Counted from the first letter of the stretch, positions 16,406 to 25,262 are shown. The stretch: DNA of 64,000 nucleotides from Actinomycetospora corticicola (GCF_013409505.1 NZ_JACCBN010000001.1:3410001-3474000); one strand, 5' to 3'. Notes: generated from the letters alone by a model not told the origin. Made by a program: numbers and translations.

Positions 16406-16424
16406 TGAGGTGAGCCTAGCCTAA
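16406..16424. promoter_or_regulatory. IdeR/DtxR-type iron box (second copy)
   Basis: TGAGGTGAGCCTAGCCTAA matches the 19-bp IdeR consensus at 16 positions (counting the central G/C as allowed), though its arms are less symmetrical than the copy at 3892. It overlaps the stop codon of the WYL regulator and lies about 135 bp beyond phoD, so neither flanking gene is an obvious target. Confidence 0.5.
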
Positions 16425-17437
16425 CTCGGTCGCCGCGCAACACCCCGGGCCGAGGAATCTGCGGCGCGGGCGCAGCGCTCGCCCATCCCCCGTAGCGCGA
16501 CGCCGAGTTCGGCGGGCTCCTCGACCTCGAACTCCAGCCCCAGGGCGGCCAGCGTGATCGCCACGCCCTGCACGTCGTCGCCGGCGAGACGCACGCGGCA
16601 GGTGCCGTCGCCGAGGTCGTCGAGCCCCACCTGGTCGGTCCAGATCCGCGCCCGCACCTCGTCGACCCCGGCGTGCACCCGGGCCCGGCACCGCACCGGT
16701 CGGACGTCGCGGACCTTGGAGGCGACGTACTCCGCCGGGTCCCCGCCCGGGACATCGCGCGGGGTGAACCGCGGTCCGGTGGCGAGGCCGTCCGGTGCCA
16801 CCCGCGGCACGATCCGGTCGAGGCGCAGCGTGCGCCAGTCGTCGCGGCCGAGGTCGTAGGCGAGCAGGTACCAGCGCCGACCCCAGGCGACCAGGTGGTG
16901 CGGCTCGACCCGCCGCCTCGACCCCGCGCCGTCGTGGGCGGTGTAGTCGAGCTCGAGCACCCGACGGTCCCGGCAGGCGCCGCCCACCGCGACGAGCGTC
17001 GCCGGTTCGACCGACGGCAGTGCCCGCAGCGGCGCGACCGTGGACACCCCGATCGCCGACACCCGCCGTCGCAACCGCTCCGGCAGGATCCGCTCCAGCT
17101 TCACGAGGGCCCCGACCGCGGTCTCGGAGAGACCGGCGATCCCGGCCCCGCCCGCCGTCTGCAGGCTCACCGCGACCGCGACGGCCTCCTCGTCGTCGAG
17201 CAGCAACGGCGGCAGCGCGGCTCCCGCGCCGAGGCGGTAGCCGCCGGTCGGACCGAGGTCCACCTCGACCGGGTAGTCGAGGGAGCGCAGCTTCTCCACG
17301 TCCCGGCGCACGGTGCGCACCGAGATGCCCAGCCGGGCCGCCAGCTCGGGCCCGGACCACTCGGGGCGGGTCTGGAGCAACGAGAGCAGGCGCAGCAGCC
17401 GGGCGGAGGTCTCGAGCACGGACGGATCGTGCCGCAC
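16421..17437 (-). CDS. YafY/PafBC-like WYL-domain transcriptional regulator
   Basis: A 338-residue regulator with an N-terminal winged helix-turn-helix (ELAARLGISVRTVRRDVEKL) and a central WYL domain (RRVEPHHLVAWGRRWYLLAYD, with LRLDRI). A C-terminal WCX extension follows. Such proteins bind a ligand or nucleic acid through the WYL pocket and control stress or metabolic genes. The start is either GTG 17437 or the in-frame GTG six codons later (VLETSARLLRLLSLLQ), which matches the usual family N-terminus better. It is transcribed alone; targets are unknown. Its stop codon lies within the iron box. Confidence 0.85.
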   Translation of the reverse strand: MRHDPSVLETSARLLRLLSLLQTRPEWSGPELAARLGISVRTVRRDVEKLRSLDYPVEVDLGPTGGYRLGAGAALPPLLLDDEEAVAVAVSLQTAGGAGIAGLSETAVGALVKLERILPERLRRRVSAIGVSTVAPLRALPSVEPATLVAVGGACRDRRVLELDYTAHDGAGSRRRVEPHHLVAWGRRWYLLAYDLGRDDWRTLRLDRIVPRVAPDGLATGPRFTPRDVPGGDPAEYVASKVRDVRPVRCRARVHAGVDEVRARIWTDQVGLDDLGDGTCRVRLAGDDVQGVAITLAALGLEFEVEEPAELGVALRGMGERCARAADSSARGVARRPS

Positions 17438-17537
17438 GAGGCGGCCAGGTCACGTCCTCCTCACGAGCCCGGGGTGTGGCGGGAGTGACTGCGTGTCGAC
17501 CGAGGGAGAACCGTCCGTCCCCGTACGATCAGTGCTG

Positions 17538-17774
17538 ATGGCCAGGCCCGTGAAGACCCCGCCCACGCCCCGCTACCGCTTCGAGCGGGAGGCGCGCTAC
17601 CTCGTCACGGTGATCGCCGAGGACGGCGAGCGGCTCGACCACCGGCTCGACGCCTACCAGGGCTGGCTCGCGGGCCCCGAGGGGATCCGGCACCGCTTCG
17701 GGATCGGTCGTCGTACCCGGACCGAGATCGCCGATCACCGCATCGCCGCGATGGTCGGCCCGCTCGCGGGCTGA
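17538..17774 (+). CDS. Small conserved-looking hypothetical protein
   Basis: A 78-residue basic protein starting at ATG 17538 (MARPVKTPPTPRYRFEREAR). It appears to be a single small alpha/beta unit with a YLVTVIAEDGERLDHRLDAY segment. Good codon bias, a following perfect hairpin (17794-17824) and the absence of a better frame support it as real. I do not recognise a family or function. Confidence 0.55.
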   Translation: MARPVKTPPTPRYRFEREARYLVTVIAEDGERLDHRLDAYQGWLAGPEGIRHRFGIGRRTRTEIADHRIAAMVGPLAG

Positions 17775-17793
17775 CCGCACGCGGTTCGCGGGA

Positions 17794-17824
17794 GCACGCC
17801 CGAACCCTGCCCGGTCGGGCGTGC
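17794..17824. terminator. 10-bp perfect hairpin
   Basis: GCACGCCCGA, 11-nt loop, TCGGGCGTGC, located 20 bp after the 78-residue ORF and upstream of the convergent BldM-like gene's stop. Probable bidirectional terminator. Confidence 0.65.
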
Positions 17825-17949
17825 CCCTGCGCTCGCGGGCGAGTCCCCGCGACGTCCGTGTCCGCTGCGATCCACGGGGCCCTGCTGCGATGCCGCCGCC
17901 TCCGACTCGGCGGTTCGCGGTCCCCGATCGCCCGGACGTCCGGCCGGAC

Positions 17950-18552
17950 TCAGCTGACGAGCCCGCAGCGGAAACCCTGCGCCACGGCCTGCGCCCGGTC
18001 CGAGGCGGACAGCTTGCGGAACAGCCGACGCGCGTGCGTCTTCACGGTGTCCTCGGACAGGTACAGCTCGCGCCCGATCTGACCGTTGCTCTTGCCCTGG
18101 CTCATCCCGCGGAGCACCTGCATCTCGCGCTCGGTGAGGTTCACGCCCGCACCCGGCTCCGCCGACTGGCGCTGGGCCGGGAAGACGTCACCCATCGTGG
18201 TCGACGCGAGGGCGGCGACCAGCTCGGGCCGCGAGGCGTCCCAGCGCAGGTAGCCCCGGGCGCCGCCCGCGATCGCGGAGGCGATGCTGCCGGCGTCGTC
18301 GGGCGCACCGAAGACGATGACGTTGGCCTGGTGGTGCGCCGTGACGAGCCGGCGGGTCGCCTCCGCGCCCGCGCTGACCGCACGCTGCGTCCCGATGAAC
18401 ACGACGTCGACCGGCTGCCGGGCGTACCGGGCGAGCAGGTCCTCCGGGGTGGCGACACAGTCGATGCGCTGCACGCCGGGCACCGCCGACATGACGCGGG
18501 TCAGGCCCTCACGCACACTGCGCCGGTCGTCGCAGATCAGAACCGTCCTCAT
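17950..18552 (-). CDS. BldM/WhiI-like orphan response regulator lacking the phospho-acceptor Asp
   Basis: A 200-residue LuxR/NarL-type regulator. The C-terminal helix-turn-helix (NLTEREMQVLRGMSQGKSNGQIGRELYLSEDTVKTHARRLFRKL, seen as motifs across residues 138-181) closely resembles Streptomyces BldM as I remember it. The receiver domain keeps the acidic pair (ICDDRR). At the expected phosphorylation site the sequence is VDVVFIGTQR, with Gly where Asp normally stands. It is therefore an atypical receiver that must act without canonical phosphotransfer. No kinase gene is adjacent. It is divergent from aroQ. A developmental or cell-division role is inferred from homologues only. Confidence 0.82.
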   Translation of the reverse strand: MRTVLICDDRRSVREGLTRVMSAVPGVQRIDCVATPEDLLARYARQPVDVVFIGTQRAVSAGAEATRRLVTAHHQANVIVFGAPDDAGSIASAIAGGARGYLRWDASRPELVAALASTTMGDVFPAQRQSAEPGAGVNLTEREMQVLRGMSQGKSNGQIGRELYLSEDTVKTHARRLFRKLSASDRAQAVAQGFRCGLVS

Positions 18553-18692
18553 ACAGACTCCGTCTCGGTGTTCGCCTCATCGCGGCGGACCGCCCTCGGT
18601 GGGCGCTTTCCTCATATCGGCGTCCCCGCCCGGGACCTTGACCCTCGAATCACACCGCTGTTGTTATCCCAGCGTGATCGTCTGGAGCGGCC

Positions 18693-19151
18693 ATGTCGCA
18701 GAATCGTGAACCACAGCCCCCGCGTCGGGTACTTCTCCTGCACGGGCCCAATCTCAACCTGCTCGGGCGACGCGAGCCGGAGATCTACGGCTCGGAGACC
18801 CTGGCCGACGTCGACGACCGGGCCCGCGCGCTCGGCACCGAGCTCGGGCTGACGGTGGACGCCCGCCAGAGCAACCACGAGGGCGTGCTGGTCGACGCGA
18901 TCCACGAGGCGATGACCGACTTCGCCGCCGTCGTCATCAACCCCGGCGCGTACACGCACACCTCGGTCGCCATCCGGGACGCGCTCGCCGCGATCCCCGG
19001 GCCGATCGTCGAGGTGCACATCTCGAACGTGCACACCCGCGAGCCGTTCCGGCACCACTCCTACGTCTCGCCCGTGGCGACCGCGGTGATCGCCGGGGCG
19101 GGCACGCTCGGCTACGACCTGGCGCTGCGGTTCGTCGCGACCCGGATCTAG
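18693..19151 (+). CDS. aroQ: Type II 3-dehydroquinate dehydratase
   Basis: Shikimate-pathway enzyme converting 3-dehydroquinate to 3-dehydroshikimate, a dodecameric type II enzyme. The 152-residue product contains [20 protein letters not shown] (with the flexible-lid Arg and catalytic Tyr), [14 protein letters not shown] and the substrate-binding [19 protein letters not shown]. Other aro genes are not adjacent. The ATG at 18693 adds a short ~11-residue N-terminal tail before the conserved VLLLHGPN. The stop overlaps that of the convergent hydrolase in a CTAG. Confidence 0.94.
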   Translation: MSQNREPQPPRRVLLLHGPNLNLLGRREPEIYGSETLADVDDRARALGTELGLTVDARQSNHEGVLVDAIHEAMTDFAAVVINPGAYTHTSVAIRDALAAIPGPIVEVHISNVHTREPFRHHSYVSPVATAVIAGAGTLGYDLALRFVATRI

Positions 19152-20008
19152 CGGGCGCGCAGGGCGTCCAGCTCCGCCGCGAGCACGTCCGGGAACTGCA
19201 GCGGCACGAAGTGCGTGCCGGGCACCCGGACCAGCCGTGCCCCCGGTACGGCGTCGGCGAGGGCGACCATGTCCTCGACCGGCGCCATCGTGTCGAACTC
19301 ACCGGCCACCACCGTGGTCGGTACGCGCACGGCGTCGACCGGGATCGGCGGTTCCTTCCCGGCCGCGAGCACCATCTGCGAGAACCAGGTCCAGTCGTGG
19401 TGCGAGAACTCCCGCGCCACCTCGGCGAGGGTCTGCAGCGGCGGCGGGGCGAGCGCCGCCAGCGCGTTCGCATCCATGCTGCGGGGCAGCAGCGAGATCA
19501 GGCCCGCCACCGGCGGCCCGACCAGGCGCAGCGACCAGGCGCTCGCCGTCGAGATCCCGCGGGAGAGGAACTCCGGCGCCCACGAGGGCCCGCTGCGGAA
19601 GCCGCCGCCCGCGACCCCGCCGAGCACGAGCAGCGAGGAGATCCGCTCCGGCGCCCGGCGTGCCGCCTCGAACGCGACGGCCACGCCCACCGACCAGCCG
19701 ATGACCGCCGCCGACTCGATCCCCGCCGCGTCCATCACGGCGAACATGTCGTCGACGTGGTCGCCGATCGTGATCCGCGCCGGGTCGGCGGGCCGCTCCG
19801 ACCCACCGAGCCCGCGGTGGTGCCACGTCACCGTCCGCGGCGCCGTCGCCGAGGGCTGTCCGTCGCCCCCCAGCCACGGCCACGCCGCCGGCGAGGCGCC
19901 GAGGCCGTTCGAGATGACGACATCGGGCCCGGGGCGCCCCACGCACCCGTTGTCCCACCACCGGATCCGGGTGCCGTCGGGGGCGACGACGTCGTCGAGG
20001 TGGGGCAT
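19148..20008 (-). CDS. Alpha/beta-fold hydrolase
   Basis: A 286-residue hydrolase starting at ATG 20008 ([17 protein letters not shown]). The nucleophile elbow is GWSVG, the acid is probably Asp in GEFDTMAP and the His is in [11 protein letters not shown]. An oxyanion region ([11 protein letters not shown]) precedes it. The long frame extending to 22630 is read-through of unrelated antisense sequence. It lies 26 bp downstream of the type II NADH dehydrogenase gene on the same strand, probably co-transcribed. Substrate unknown. Confidence 0.85.
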   Translation of the reverse strand: MPHLDDVVAPDGTRIRWWDNGCVGRPGPDVVISNGLGASPAAWPWLGGDGQPSATAPRTVTWHHRGLGGSERPADPARITIGDHVDDMFAVMDAAGIESAAVIGWSVGVAVAFEAARRAPERISSLLVLGGVAGGGFRSGPSWAPEFLSRGISTASAWSLRLVGPPVAGLISLLPRSMDANALAALAPPPLQTLAEVAREFSHHDWTWFSQMVLAAGKEPPIPVDAVRVPTTVVAGEFDTMAPVEDMVALADAVPGARLVRVPGTHFVPLQFPDVLAAELDALRAR

Positions 20009-20034
20009 CGGACGGGCGTGGGGCCGGCGGTCGC

Positions 20035-21387
20035 TCAGGACGCCCGCGCGCGGATCTCGTCGCGCGACAGGTAGGACGTGGTGCCCTCGAACTCGTCGAC
20101 GGTGGCCTTGCGGTCGGCGAGGAACCCGATGCGGATGAAGTCGTCCCCGCCGAACAGGTGGAGGATCCAGTTGGCCACCACCCGGGCCCGCGTCCGCATG
20201 AGCGGCAGCGCGAACAGGTGGTAGCCCCGGGTCACGACCTGCGCGGGGGCACCCTTGAGTTCGAGGTTCAGCGGGTGCGCCACGGCCTGCGACCCGCCGA
20301 GGTCCACCACGAGGCCGAGGTCGTGGTGCTTGTACTGCGTGAGCGCGTCGCCGCGCAGCGAGGCCACCACGTTGTCCGCCGCCGTCGTCGCCATCCGCGT
20401 CGCGTGCTGCGCGGTCGGCGGGCAGATGGCCTCGGGGTCGTCCTGTGTGAGGTCCGGCACGGCGGCCGAGTCGCCCAGCGCGAACACCCCGGGGTGCCCC
20501 TCGACCTGGAGGTCGGCGCCCACCTTGAGGCGGCCGCGGACCAGGTCCACGCCGAGGTTCTTCACCAGCGGGCTGGACGTGACGCCCGCGGTCCACACCA
20601 GCGTGCGGCACGGGACCACCTCGCCGTCGGAGAACGTCACCGACTCGTCGGTGACCTCCGAGACGCCGGTCTCGAGCTTGATCTCCACCCCCCGCCGCCG
20701 CAGGATGTCCAGCGCCTGCTCGCCGAGCCGCTTGCCGAGCTCGGGCATCAGGCGGGGCGCGATGTCGATCAGCGTCCAGCGCACCATGCCGGGGTCGATG
20801 CGGGGGAAGCGCTTGAGGGCGGCCTCGCAGAGCAGCTGCAGGCACGCCGCGGTCTCGGTGCCGGCGTAGCCGCCGCCCACCACCACGAAGCGGCAGCGCG
20901 CCGCGCGCTCGGCGTCGTCGGTGGCCGCGTTGGCCAGTTCGAGCTGGGCCAGCACGTGGTCCCGCAGGTAGGCGGCCTGGGCCAGGTTCTTCATCCCGAG
21001 GGCGTGCTCCTCCAGGCCCGGGATGTCGAACTGGCGGGTGACGCTGCCCGGGGCGAGCACGAGACGGTCGTAGGGCAGGTCGATCTCCTCGCCGGAGATC
21101 TTGCGGACGACGCAGCACTTCTGCTCGAGGTCGACCCCGACGACGGTGCCGGGCAGCCGGTGGGCCCGCTTGACCGCGCGCGGCAGCGGCACGGTGACCG
21201 ACTGCGCGGTGATCACACCGGCCGCCACCTGCGGCAGCAGCGGGAGGTAGAGCATGTAGTCGTTGGGCGCGACCAGGACGACCTCGACCGAGCCGTCCTC
21301 CAGCTGCGGGCGCAGCACCTTCTCGAGGCGCTTCACCGTCTCCAGCCCGGCGAACCCCGCTCCCACCACCACGACACGCTCTGCCAT
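20035..21387 (-). CDS. ndh: Type II NADH:quinone oxidoreductase (NDH-2)
   Basis: Single-subunit, non-proton-pumping respiratory NADH dehydrogenase that passes electrons to menaquinone at the inner membrane. The 450-residue protein from ATG 21387 has an FAD-binding VVVVGAGFAGLETVKRL at the N-terminus, an NAD-binding FVVVGGGYAGTETA mid-protein, a second FAD motif (GVFALGDSAAVPD), and the conserved PPTAQHATRMA. An amphipathic C-terminal region ends with LHLFGGDDFIRIGFLADRKA, the usual membrane anchor. The ORF extends upstream to 21894 but without family-like sequence. Confidence 0.9.
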   Translation of the reverse strand: MAERVVVVGAGFAGLETVKRLEKVLRPQLEDGSVEVVLVAPNDYMLYLPLLPQVAAGVITAQSVTVPLPRAVKRAHRLPGTVVGVDLEQKCCVVRKISGEEIDLPYDRLVLAPGSVTRQFDIPGLEEHALGMKNLAQAAYLRDHVLAQLELANAATDDAERAARCRFVVVGGGYAGTETAACLQLLCEAALKRFPRIDPGMVRWTLIDIAPRLMPELGKRLGEQALDILRRRGVEIKLETGVSEVTDESVTFSDGEVVPCRTLVWTAGVTSSPLVKNLGVDLVRGRLKVGADLQVEGHPGVFALGDSAAVPDLTQDDPEAICPPTAQHATRMATTAADNVVASLRGDALTQYKHHDLGLVVDLGGSQAVAHPLNLELKGAPAQVVTRGYHLFALPLMRTRARVVANWILHLFGGDDFIRIGFLADRKATVDEFEGTTSYLSRDEIRARAS

Positions 21388-21509
21388 CACGAACCTCTCG
21401 ACGTCGGTCCCACCGCGCGGCCACGCCGGCAGCGGTGCGCGACGTCCCTTCCGCTGCGGAGATGCCCCCCGAGAGCCCGGATGACACCCTGTGCCGTGAT
21501 TCATCGGTC

Positions 21510-21526
21510 CGGTACGTGAGGTACCG
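21510..21526. promoter_or_regulatory. Small inverted repeat in the ndh/SDR divergent region
   Basis: CGGTAC, 5-bp spacer GTGAG, GTACCG, followed by another GGTACC-like half-site. It lies 31 bp upstream of the SDR GTG and could be an operator for the divergent pair. Confidence 0.3.
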
Positions 21527-21556
21527 GGTACCGACCGACGTCCTGGAGGCCCTGCC

Positions 21557-22660
21557 GTGAGTGCCGTGCTGTTCACCGGGTTCCCCGGCTTCCTCGGATC
21601 GGCGCTGCTGCCCCGCACCCTGCGCCGCGACCCGGACGCCCGGGCGGTCGCCCTCGTGCAGGAGCGCTGGCTGGGCCGGGCCCGCGAGGCGCTCGCGGAG
21701 ATCGAGCGGGCCGAGCCCGCGCTCGCGGGCCGGACCGACCTCGTCGTCGGGGACATCACGACGGCGGGTCTCGGGCTCGACCCGGCGGTGACCGAGCGGC
21801 TGCTGGGCGAGCCGCTGGAGATCTTCCACCTCGCGGCGGTGTACGACCTGTCGGTCGCACCGCGGATCGCGTGGACGGTGAACGTCGACGGCACCCGACA
21901 CGTCGTGGACCTCGCGTGGCGGGCCGCCGCCGGCGCCGGCCTGCGCCGCCTGCAGTACGTGTCGACCTGCTACGTCTCGGGCCGCTACGACGGGCTGTTC
22001 TACGAGGACGACCTCGAGCTCGGCCAGCCGTTCGCCAACCACTACGAGCACACCAAGCACGAGGCGGAGCGCGTCGTCGCGAAGGCCCGGGACGCGGGCC
22101 TGCCGGTGACGATCTACCGCCCGTCGGTGGTGGTCGGCGACTCCACCACCGGCCACACGCAGAAGTTCGACGGGCCCTACTACGTGCTCCAGCTGCTGCT
22201 CCGCCAGGGCTCCACCGCCCTGATGCCGCTGCCGACGGGGGCGGACCGGGTGGCGTTCAACCTCGTGCCGTCGGACTTCGTGGTCGACGGCATCGCCGCG
22301 CTCGCGGGGCACGACGCCGCCGTCGGGCGCACGGTCGCCCTGGCGCAGCCGCACCCGCCGTCGGTCACCGAGATGTGCGAGACGTTCGCGGACCGCGGCG
22401 GGCGGAAGCTGCGCGTGGTCCCGATGCCGACGTCCCTGGCCGCCTTCTCGATCGACCACGTGCCCGGGGTCGGGCGGCTGTTCAAGGTGCCGTCCTCGAC
22501 GCTGGACTACCTGACCCACCCCACGTTCTACGACACCGCGGCGACCACCGCGCTGCTCGCCGAGGTCGGCGTCTCGTGCCCGTCCTTCGCCGACCACGTC
22601 GGTCCGATGGTCGAATTCTTCCGCTCCCACCCGGAGGTCGGCAGCGCCGCGATGGTCTGA
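21557..22660 (+). CDS. Extended SDR, thioester-reductase/fatty acyl-CoA reductase-like
   Basis: A 367-residue NAD(P)-binding protein of the NAD_binding_4 (male-sterility/thioester reductase) type. The Rossmann motif is TGFPGFLG at residues 7-14. Catalytic Tyr-x-x-x-Lys occurs as YEHTK, followed by the IYRPSVVVGDSTTG block typical of this group. GTG 21557 is supported by CTGGAGG 8 nt upstream. It lacks adenylation and carrier domains, so it is a free-standing reductase or epimerase-like enzyme, possibly acting on acyl-CoA or lipid substrates. It is divergent from ndh. Confidence 0.82.
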   Translation: MSAVLFTGFPGFLGSALLPRTLRRDPDARAVALVQERWLGRAREALAEIERAEPALAGRTDLVVGDITTAGLGLDPAVTERLLGEPLEIFHLAAVYDLSVAPRIAWTVNVDGTRHVVDLAWRAAAGAGLRRLQYVSTCYVSGRYDGLFYEDDLELGQPFANHYEHTKHEAERVVAKARDAGLPVTIYRPSVVVGDSTTGHTQKFDGPYYVLQLLLRQGSTALMPLPTGADRVAFNLVPSDFVVDGIAALAGHDAAVGRTVALAQPHPPSVTEMCETFADRGGRKLRVVPMPTSLAAFSIDHVPGVGRLFKVPSSTLDYLTHPTFYDTAATTALLAEVGVSCPSFADHVGPMVEFFRSHPEVGSAAMV

Positions 22661-22723
22661 GGACGGGGGCGGTAGCGTGGCTGTGTGGCCGGGTCGAGCT
22701 CCCCTCCGCTTCGTCTCCCACCC

Positions 22724-23575
22724 ATGCGCATCGCGCTCATCGACTCAGGTCTCGGCATGCTCCCGACGGCGGGCTGGCTGCGCCACCTGCGTCCGGACGC
22801 CCACCTCGACCTGCTGATGGACCCGGCGGGGATGCCGTGGGGCTCCCGGCCGGGCGGGTGGATCGTCGACCGTGTCCTGTCCGCCGCGCGGCTCGCCGTC
22901 GAGCGGGGGGCCGACGCGGTGGTGGTGCCGTGCAACACCGCGAGCGTGAACGCCCTGGTCCCGCTGCGCGCCGAGCTGGAGCCGCACCGACCCGTCGTCG
23001 GGACCGTGCCCGCGATCAAGCCGGCGGCCGCGACCGGCGAGCCGTTCGGCGTATGGGCCACGGAGGCGACGAGCGCGAGCGACTACCAGGCCGATCTCGT
23101 CACGCTGTTCGCCGCGCCCGGCCAGGCGACCGCCGTGCCGTGCCCGGGGCTCGCACGGGCCGTGGAGAGCGCGGACGGCCGGGCGATCGGCGACGCGGTG
23201 GCCGCCGGGGCGGCCCGCACCCCGGCCGGGGTGCGGAGCGTGGTGCTGGGCTGCACCCACTACCCGCTCGTGTCGGATGCGATCGCCGCGGCCCTGCCCG
23301 GGGTGCGGCTCTTCGACAGCGCGGGGGCCGTCGCCGGCCAGACGCTGCGGCGCCTCGGGCTCGACCCGCGGCCGGACGCGACGCCCGCCGGGGTGTCCGT
23401 GCTGCTCTCCGGCGAGGAGGGTCCGCTGCCCGCCGCCGCCCGTGCCTACCCGGTGGGCGCCGCGCTGGCCGCGGGCGGTCCGGTCGACCTCGCCCTGCTC
23501 CCGCCGGCGGTCCGCGAGGCCGCCCCTGTGAGCCACGCGTCGATCTCTGGTGCACAACCGGTCCCCGGTCGTTGA
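22724..23575 (+). CDS. Divergent glutamate racemase-like protein
   Basis: A 283-residue member of the Asp/Glu racemase superfamily starting at ATG 22724 (MRIALIDSGLGML). Both catalytic cysteines are retained, in VVPCNTASVN and VLGCTHYPL, and the N-terminal Asp-Ser pair is present. Compared with canonical MurI, the DSGVGG loop is DSGLGM and the P-Y-G-x-x loop is PWGSRP, so specificity may differ. It could supply D-glutamate for peptidoglycan or act on another amino acid. A canonical murI elsewhere in the genome would argue for the second option. Confidence 0.72.
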   Translation: MRIALIDSGLGMLPTAGWLRHLRPDAHLDLLMDPAGMPWGSRPGGWIVDRVLSAARLAVERGADAVVVPCNTASVNALVPLRAELEPHRPVVGTVPAIKPAAATGEPFGVWATEATSASDYQADLVTLFAAPGQATAVPCPGLARAVESADGRAIGDAVAAGAARTPAGVRSVVLGCTHYPLVSDAIAAALPGVRLFDSAGAVAGQTLRRLGLDPRPDATPAGVSVLLSGEEGPLPAAARAYPVGAALAAGGPVDLALLPPAVREAAPVSHASISGAQPVPGR

Positions 23576-23583
23576 ATACCGGA

Positions 23584-23799
23584 ATGGTTGAGGCCTCCAC
23601 CGCCCGGGACGACCACGCGCTGCTCGTCGAGACCGAGGAGCGGCTCGTCGCCCGCTGGGGCGCGGAGGGCATCGCCCCGGACACGGTGCGCGGTGCGGTC
23701 GCGGAGGCCGTCGACCGGCTCGCCGGCGCCCGCGTCCGGTCGTTCCTGCCGATCCTGGTGGAGCGCTCGGTGCGACAGCGTCTCGTCGGCGCCTCCTGA
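23584..23799 (+). CDS. Three-helix bundle dimerisation-domain protein
   Basis: A 71-residue small protein from ATG 23584. The pattern EERLVARWG, then [35 protein letters not shown], matches the short actinobacterial three-helix bundle family (DUF3562-like) as I remember it. It follows the racemase-like gene by 8 bp and precedes the lipoprotein gene. Function is unknown; dimerisation is a family property. Confidence 0.65.
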   Translation: MVEASTARDDHALLVETEERLVARWGAEGIAPDTVRGAVAEAVDRLAGARVRSFLPILVERSVRQRLVGAS

Positions 23800-23839
23800 C
23801 GCGACCGGGGCATCACCCGCGCGCCCGTAGGCTGAGATC

Positions 23840-24631
23840 GTGATCCTCCGCCGGAACCTCGCGTGGCCCGGCGTCGGGATCCTCCTCGCCCTGGCGGTGC
23901 TGGCCGGCTGCGCCGGTCCCGCGTCCTCGGGCGGCCGCGGCCCGTCGTCGGGACCGACCGGCGCCGGCGTGGTGTGGCGCTCGGGCACCGGCGCGGACAC
24001 GGTCCTCGACTCGTACCGCGTGACGCCCTGGAACACCGACGACGCCGACGACCCCCGCGCGGTGTCCTCGCCGGACGCGCCGGGTCGCACCGCCGTCGAG
24101 TACACCGTGCCGGGCGGGGGCACCCGTTCCGAGCTCGAGCCCGCGTACCGCAGCTTCCGCCCCGGGGACGACTACTGGTTCGGCTTCGCGGTGTACCTGC
24201 CACGGGACTTCCCGGTGGACACCTCCGACTGGCAGGTCATCGCCCAGTGGAAGAACTCGGGTGACGGCAGCCCGCCGCTGTCGATCCAGGTCCGCGGCGG
24301 CCGCTTCGTGCTCGACGGCGGGGAGGGCATCGGGGAGCACTGGTCCCGGGACATCGGTCCCGCCCGGGCCGGGGCCCGCACCGACCTGGTGCTGAACGTG
24401 CACTTCTCCGACGACCCGGGCGAGGGCCGGGTCGACGTGTTCCAGGACGGCCGCGAGGTGGTCTCGGACTACCGGCCCCGCGGCGGGACCCTCTACCCGG
24501 ACGAGGTGTCCTACCTCAAGACCGGCCTCTACCGGTCGTCGGACATCGACGACGAGGGCTCGGTGTACTTCGACGACGTCGTCATCGCGACCAGCCGCGA
24601 GGCGGCCTCCACGCTCGCCTCGGACTCCTGA
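23840..24631 (+). CDS. Secreted lipoprotein with polysaccharide-lyase-like (heparin lyase I type) domain
   Basis: A 263-residue protein starting at GTG 23840 with a signal peptide and lipobox (ALAVLAGC; Cys about residue 22). The mature domain has the concanavalin-like jelly-roll markers seen in heparin-lyase-I-like proteins: TRSELEP, DDYWFGFAVYLP, WQVIAQWK, YLKTGLYRS and VYFDDVVIA. This suggests binding or cleavage of an acidic polysaccharide at the outer face of the membrane. No carbohydrate-utilisation genes are adjacent, so the substrate is unknown. Confidence 0.75.
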   Translation: MILRRNLAWPGVGILLALAVLAGCAGPASSGGRGPSSGPTGAGVVWRSGTGADTVLDSYRVTPWNTDDADDPRAVSSPDAPGRTAVEYTVPGGGTRSELEPAYRSFRPGDDYWFGFAVYLPRDFPVDTSDWQVIAQWKNSGDGSPPLSIQVRGGRFVLDGGEGIGEHWSRDIGPARAGARTDLVLNVHFSDDPGEGRVDVFQDGREVVSDYRPRGGTLYPDEVSYLKTGLYRSSDIDDEGSVYFDDVVIATSREAASTLASDS

Positions 24632-24653
24632 GTTCCCGGACTCCGGCGGCAGG

Positions 24654-25262
24654 TCACCGCGTCAGGAACGCCTCGACGGCGAGCCACACGCCGAAGACGA
24701 AGAACAGCACCGCCGCGCCGATCCTGATGGCCTTCTCCGGGAGCTTCTTGCCCAGCATCCGGCCGACCACGATCGCGAGGCCGTCGGCGATCACCATGCC
24801 GACCGTCGAGCCCAGCCACACGCCGACCACGCCGCCCCAGCCCTGGTACTGGGTGGCGAGGGTGATGGTGGCGAGCATCGTCTTGTCGCCCAGCTCGGCG
24901 AGGAAGAACGCCACCGAGGCGGCGAGCACCGCCGACCCGCTGGACCGGGCCGCCTTGTCCTCCTCGTCGGCGGTGAGCTCGTCGCCGCGCAGGGTCCAGA
25001 GGCCGAACCCGACGAAGGCGACCGCGGCCACGAGGTTGATCCAGAACGTGGGCAGGGCGGCGCCGAGCAGGTAGCCGACGCCCACGGAGACGGCGTGCAC
25101 CACCGCCGTGGCGGCCGTGATGCCGATGAGCACCGGGAGCGCCCGGTAGCGGGTGGCGAAGGTCAGCGCCATCAGCTGGGACTTGTCGCCGAGCTCCGCC
25201 ACGAAGATGACGGCGAAGCTGACGGCCGTGGCGGCCAGGAAGGTGGCCACGATGGGGTCCAC
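24654..25262 (-). CDS. TMEM165/GDT1 (UPF0016) family Mn/Ca transporter
   Basis: A 202-residue inner-membrane cation transporter with two inverted repeats of three helices. The signature E-x-G-D-K-(S/T) occurs twice: AELGDKSQLMA near residue 23 and AELGDKTMLAT near residue 121. The family exports Mn2+ (and Ca2+ in eukaryotes). A yybP-ykoY manganese riboswitch directly upstream strongly supports a manganese role. A charged cytoplasmic linker (RGDELTADEEDKAARSS) joins the halves. ATG 25262 has GAGGAC upstream. Confidence 0.93.
   Translation of the reverse strand: MDPIVATFLAATAVSFAVIFVAELGDKSQLMALTFATRYRALPVLIGITAATAVVHAVSVGVGYLLGAALPTFWINLVAAVAFVGFGLWTLRGDELTADEEDKAARSSGSAVLAASVAFFLAELGDKTMLATITLATQYQGWGGVVGVWLGSTVGMVIADGLAIVVGRMLGKKLPEKAIRIGAAVLFFVFGVWLAVEAFLTR

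Noticed and set aside
19148-22630. 1160-codon open frame on the minus strand
   Set aside because: Only its last 286 codons (the hydrolase) look like protein; the rest is antisense to SDR and ndh sequence and is Arg/Gly-rich as expected from GC-rich shadow frames.
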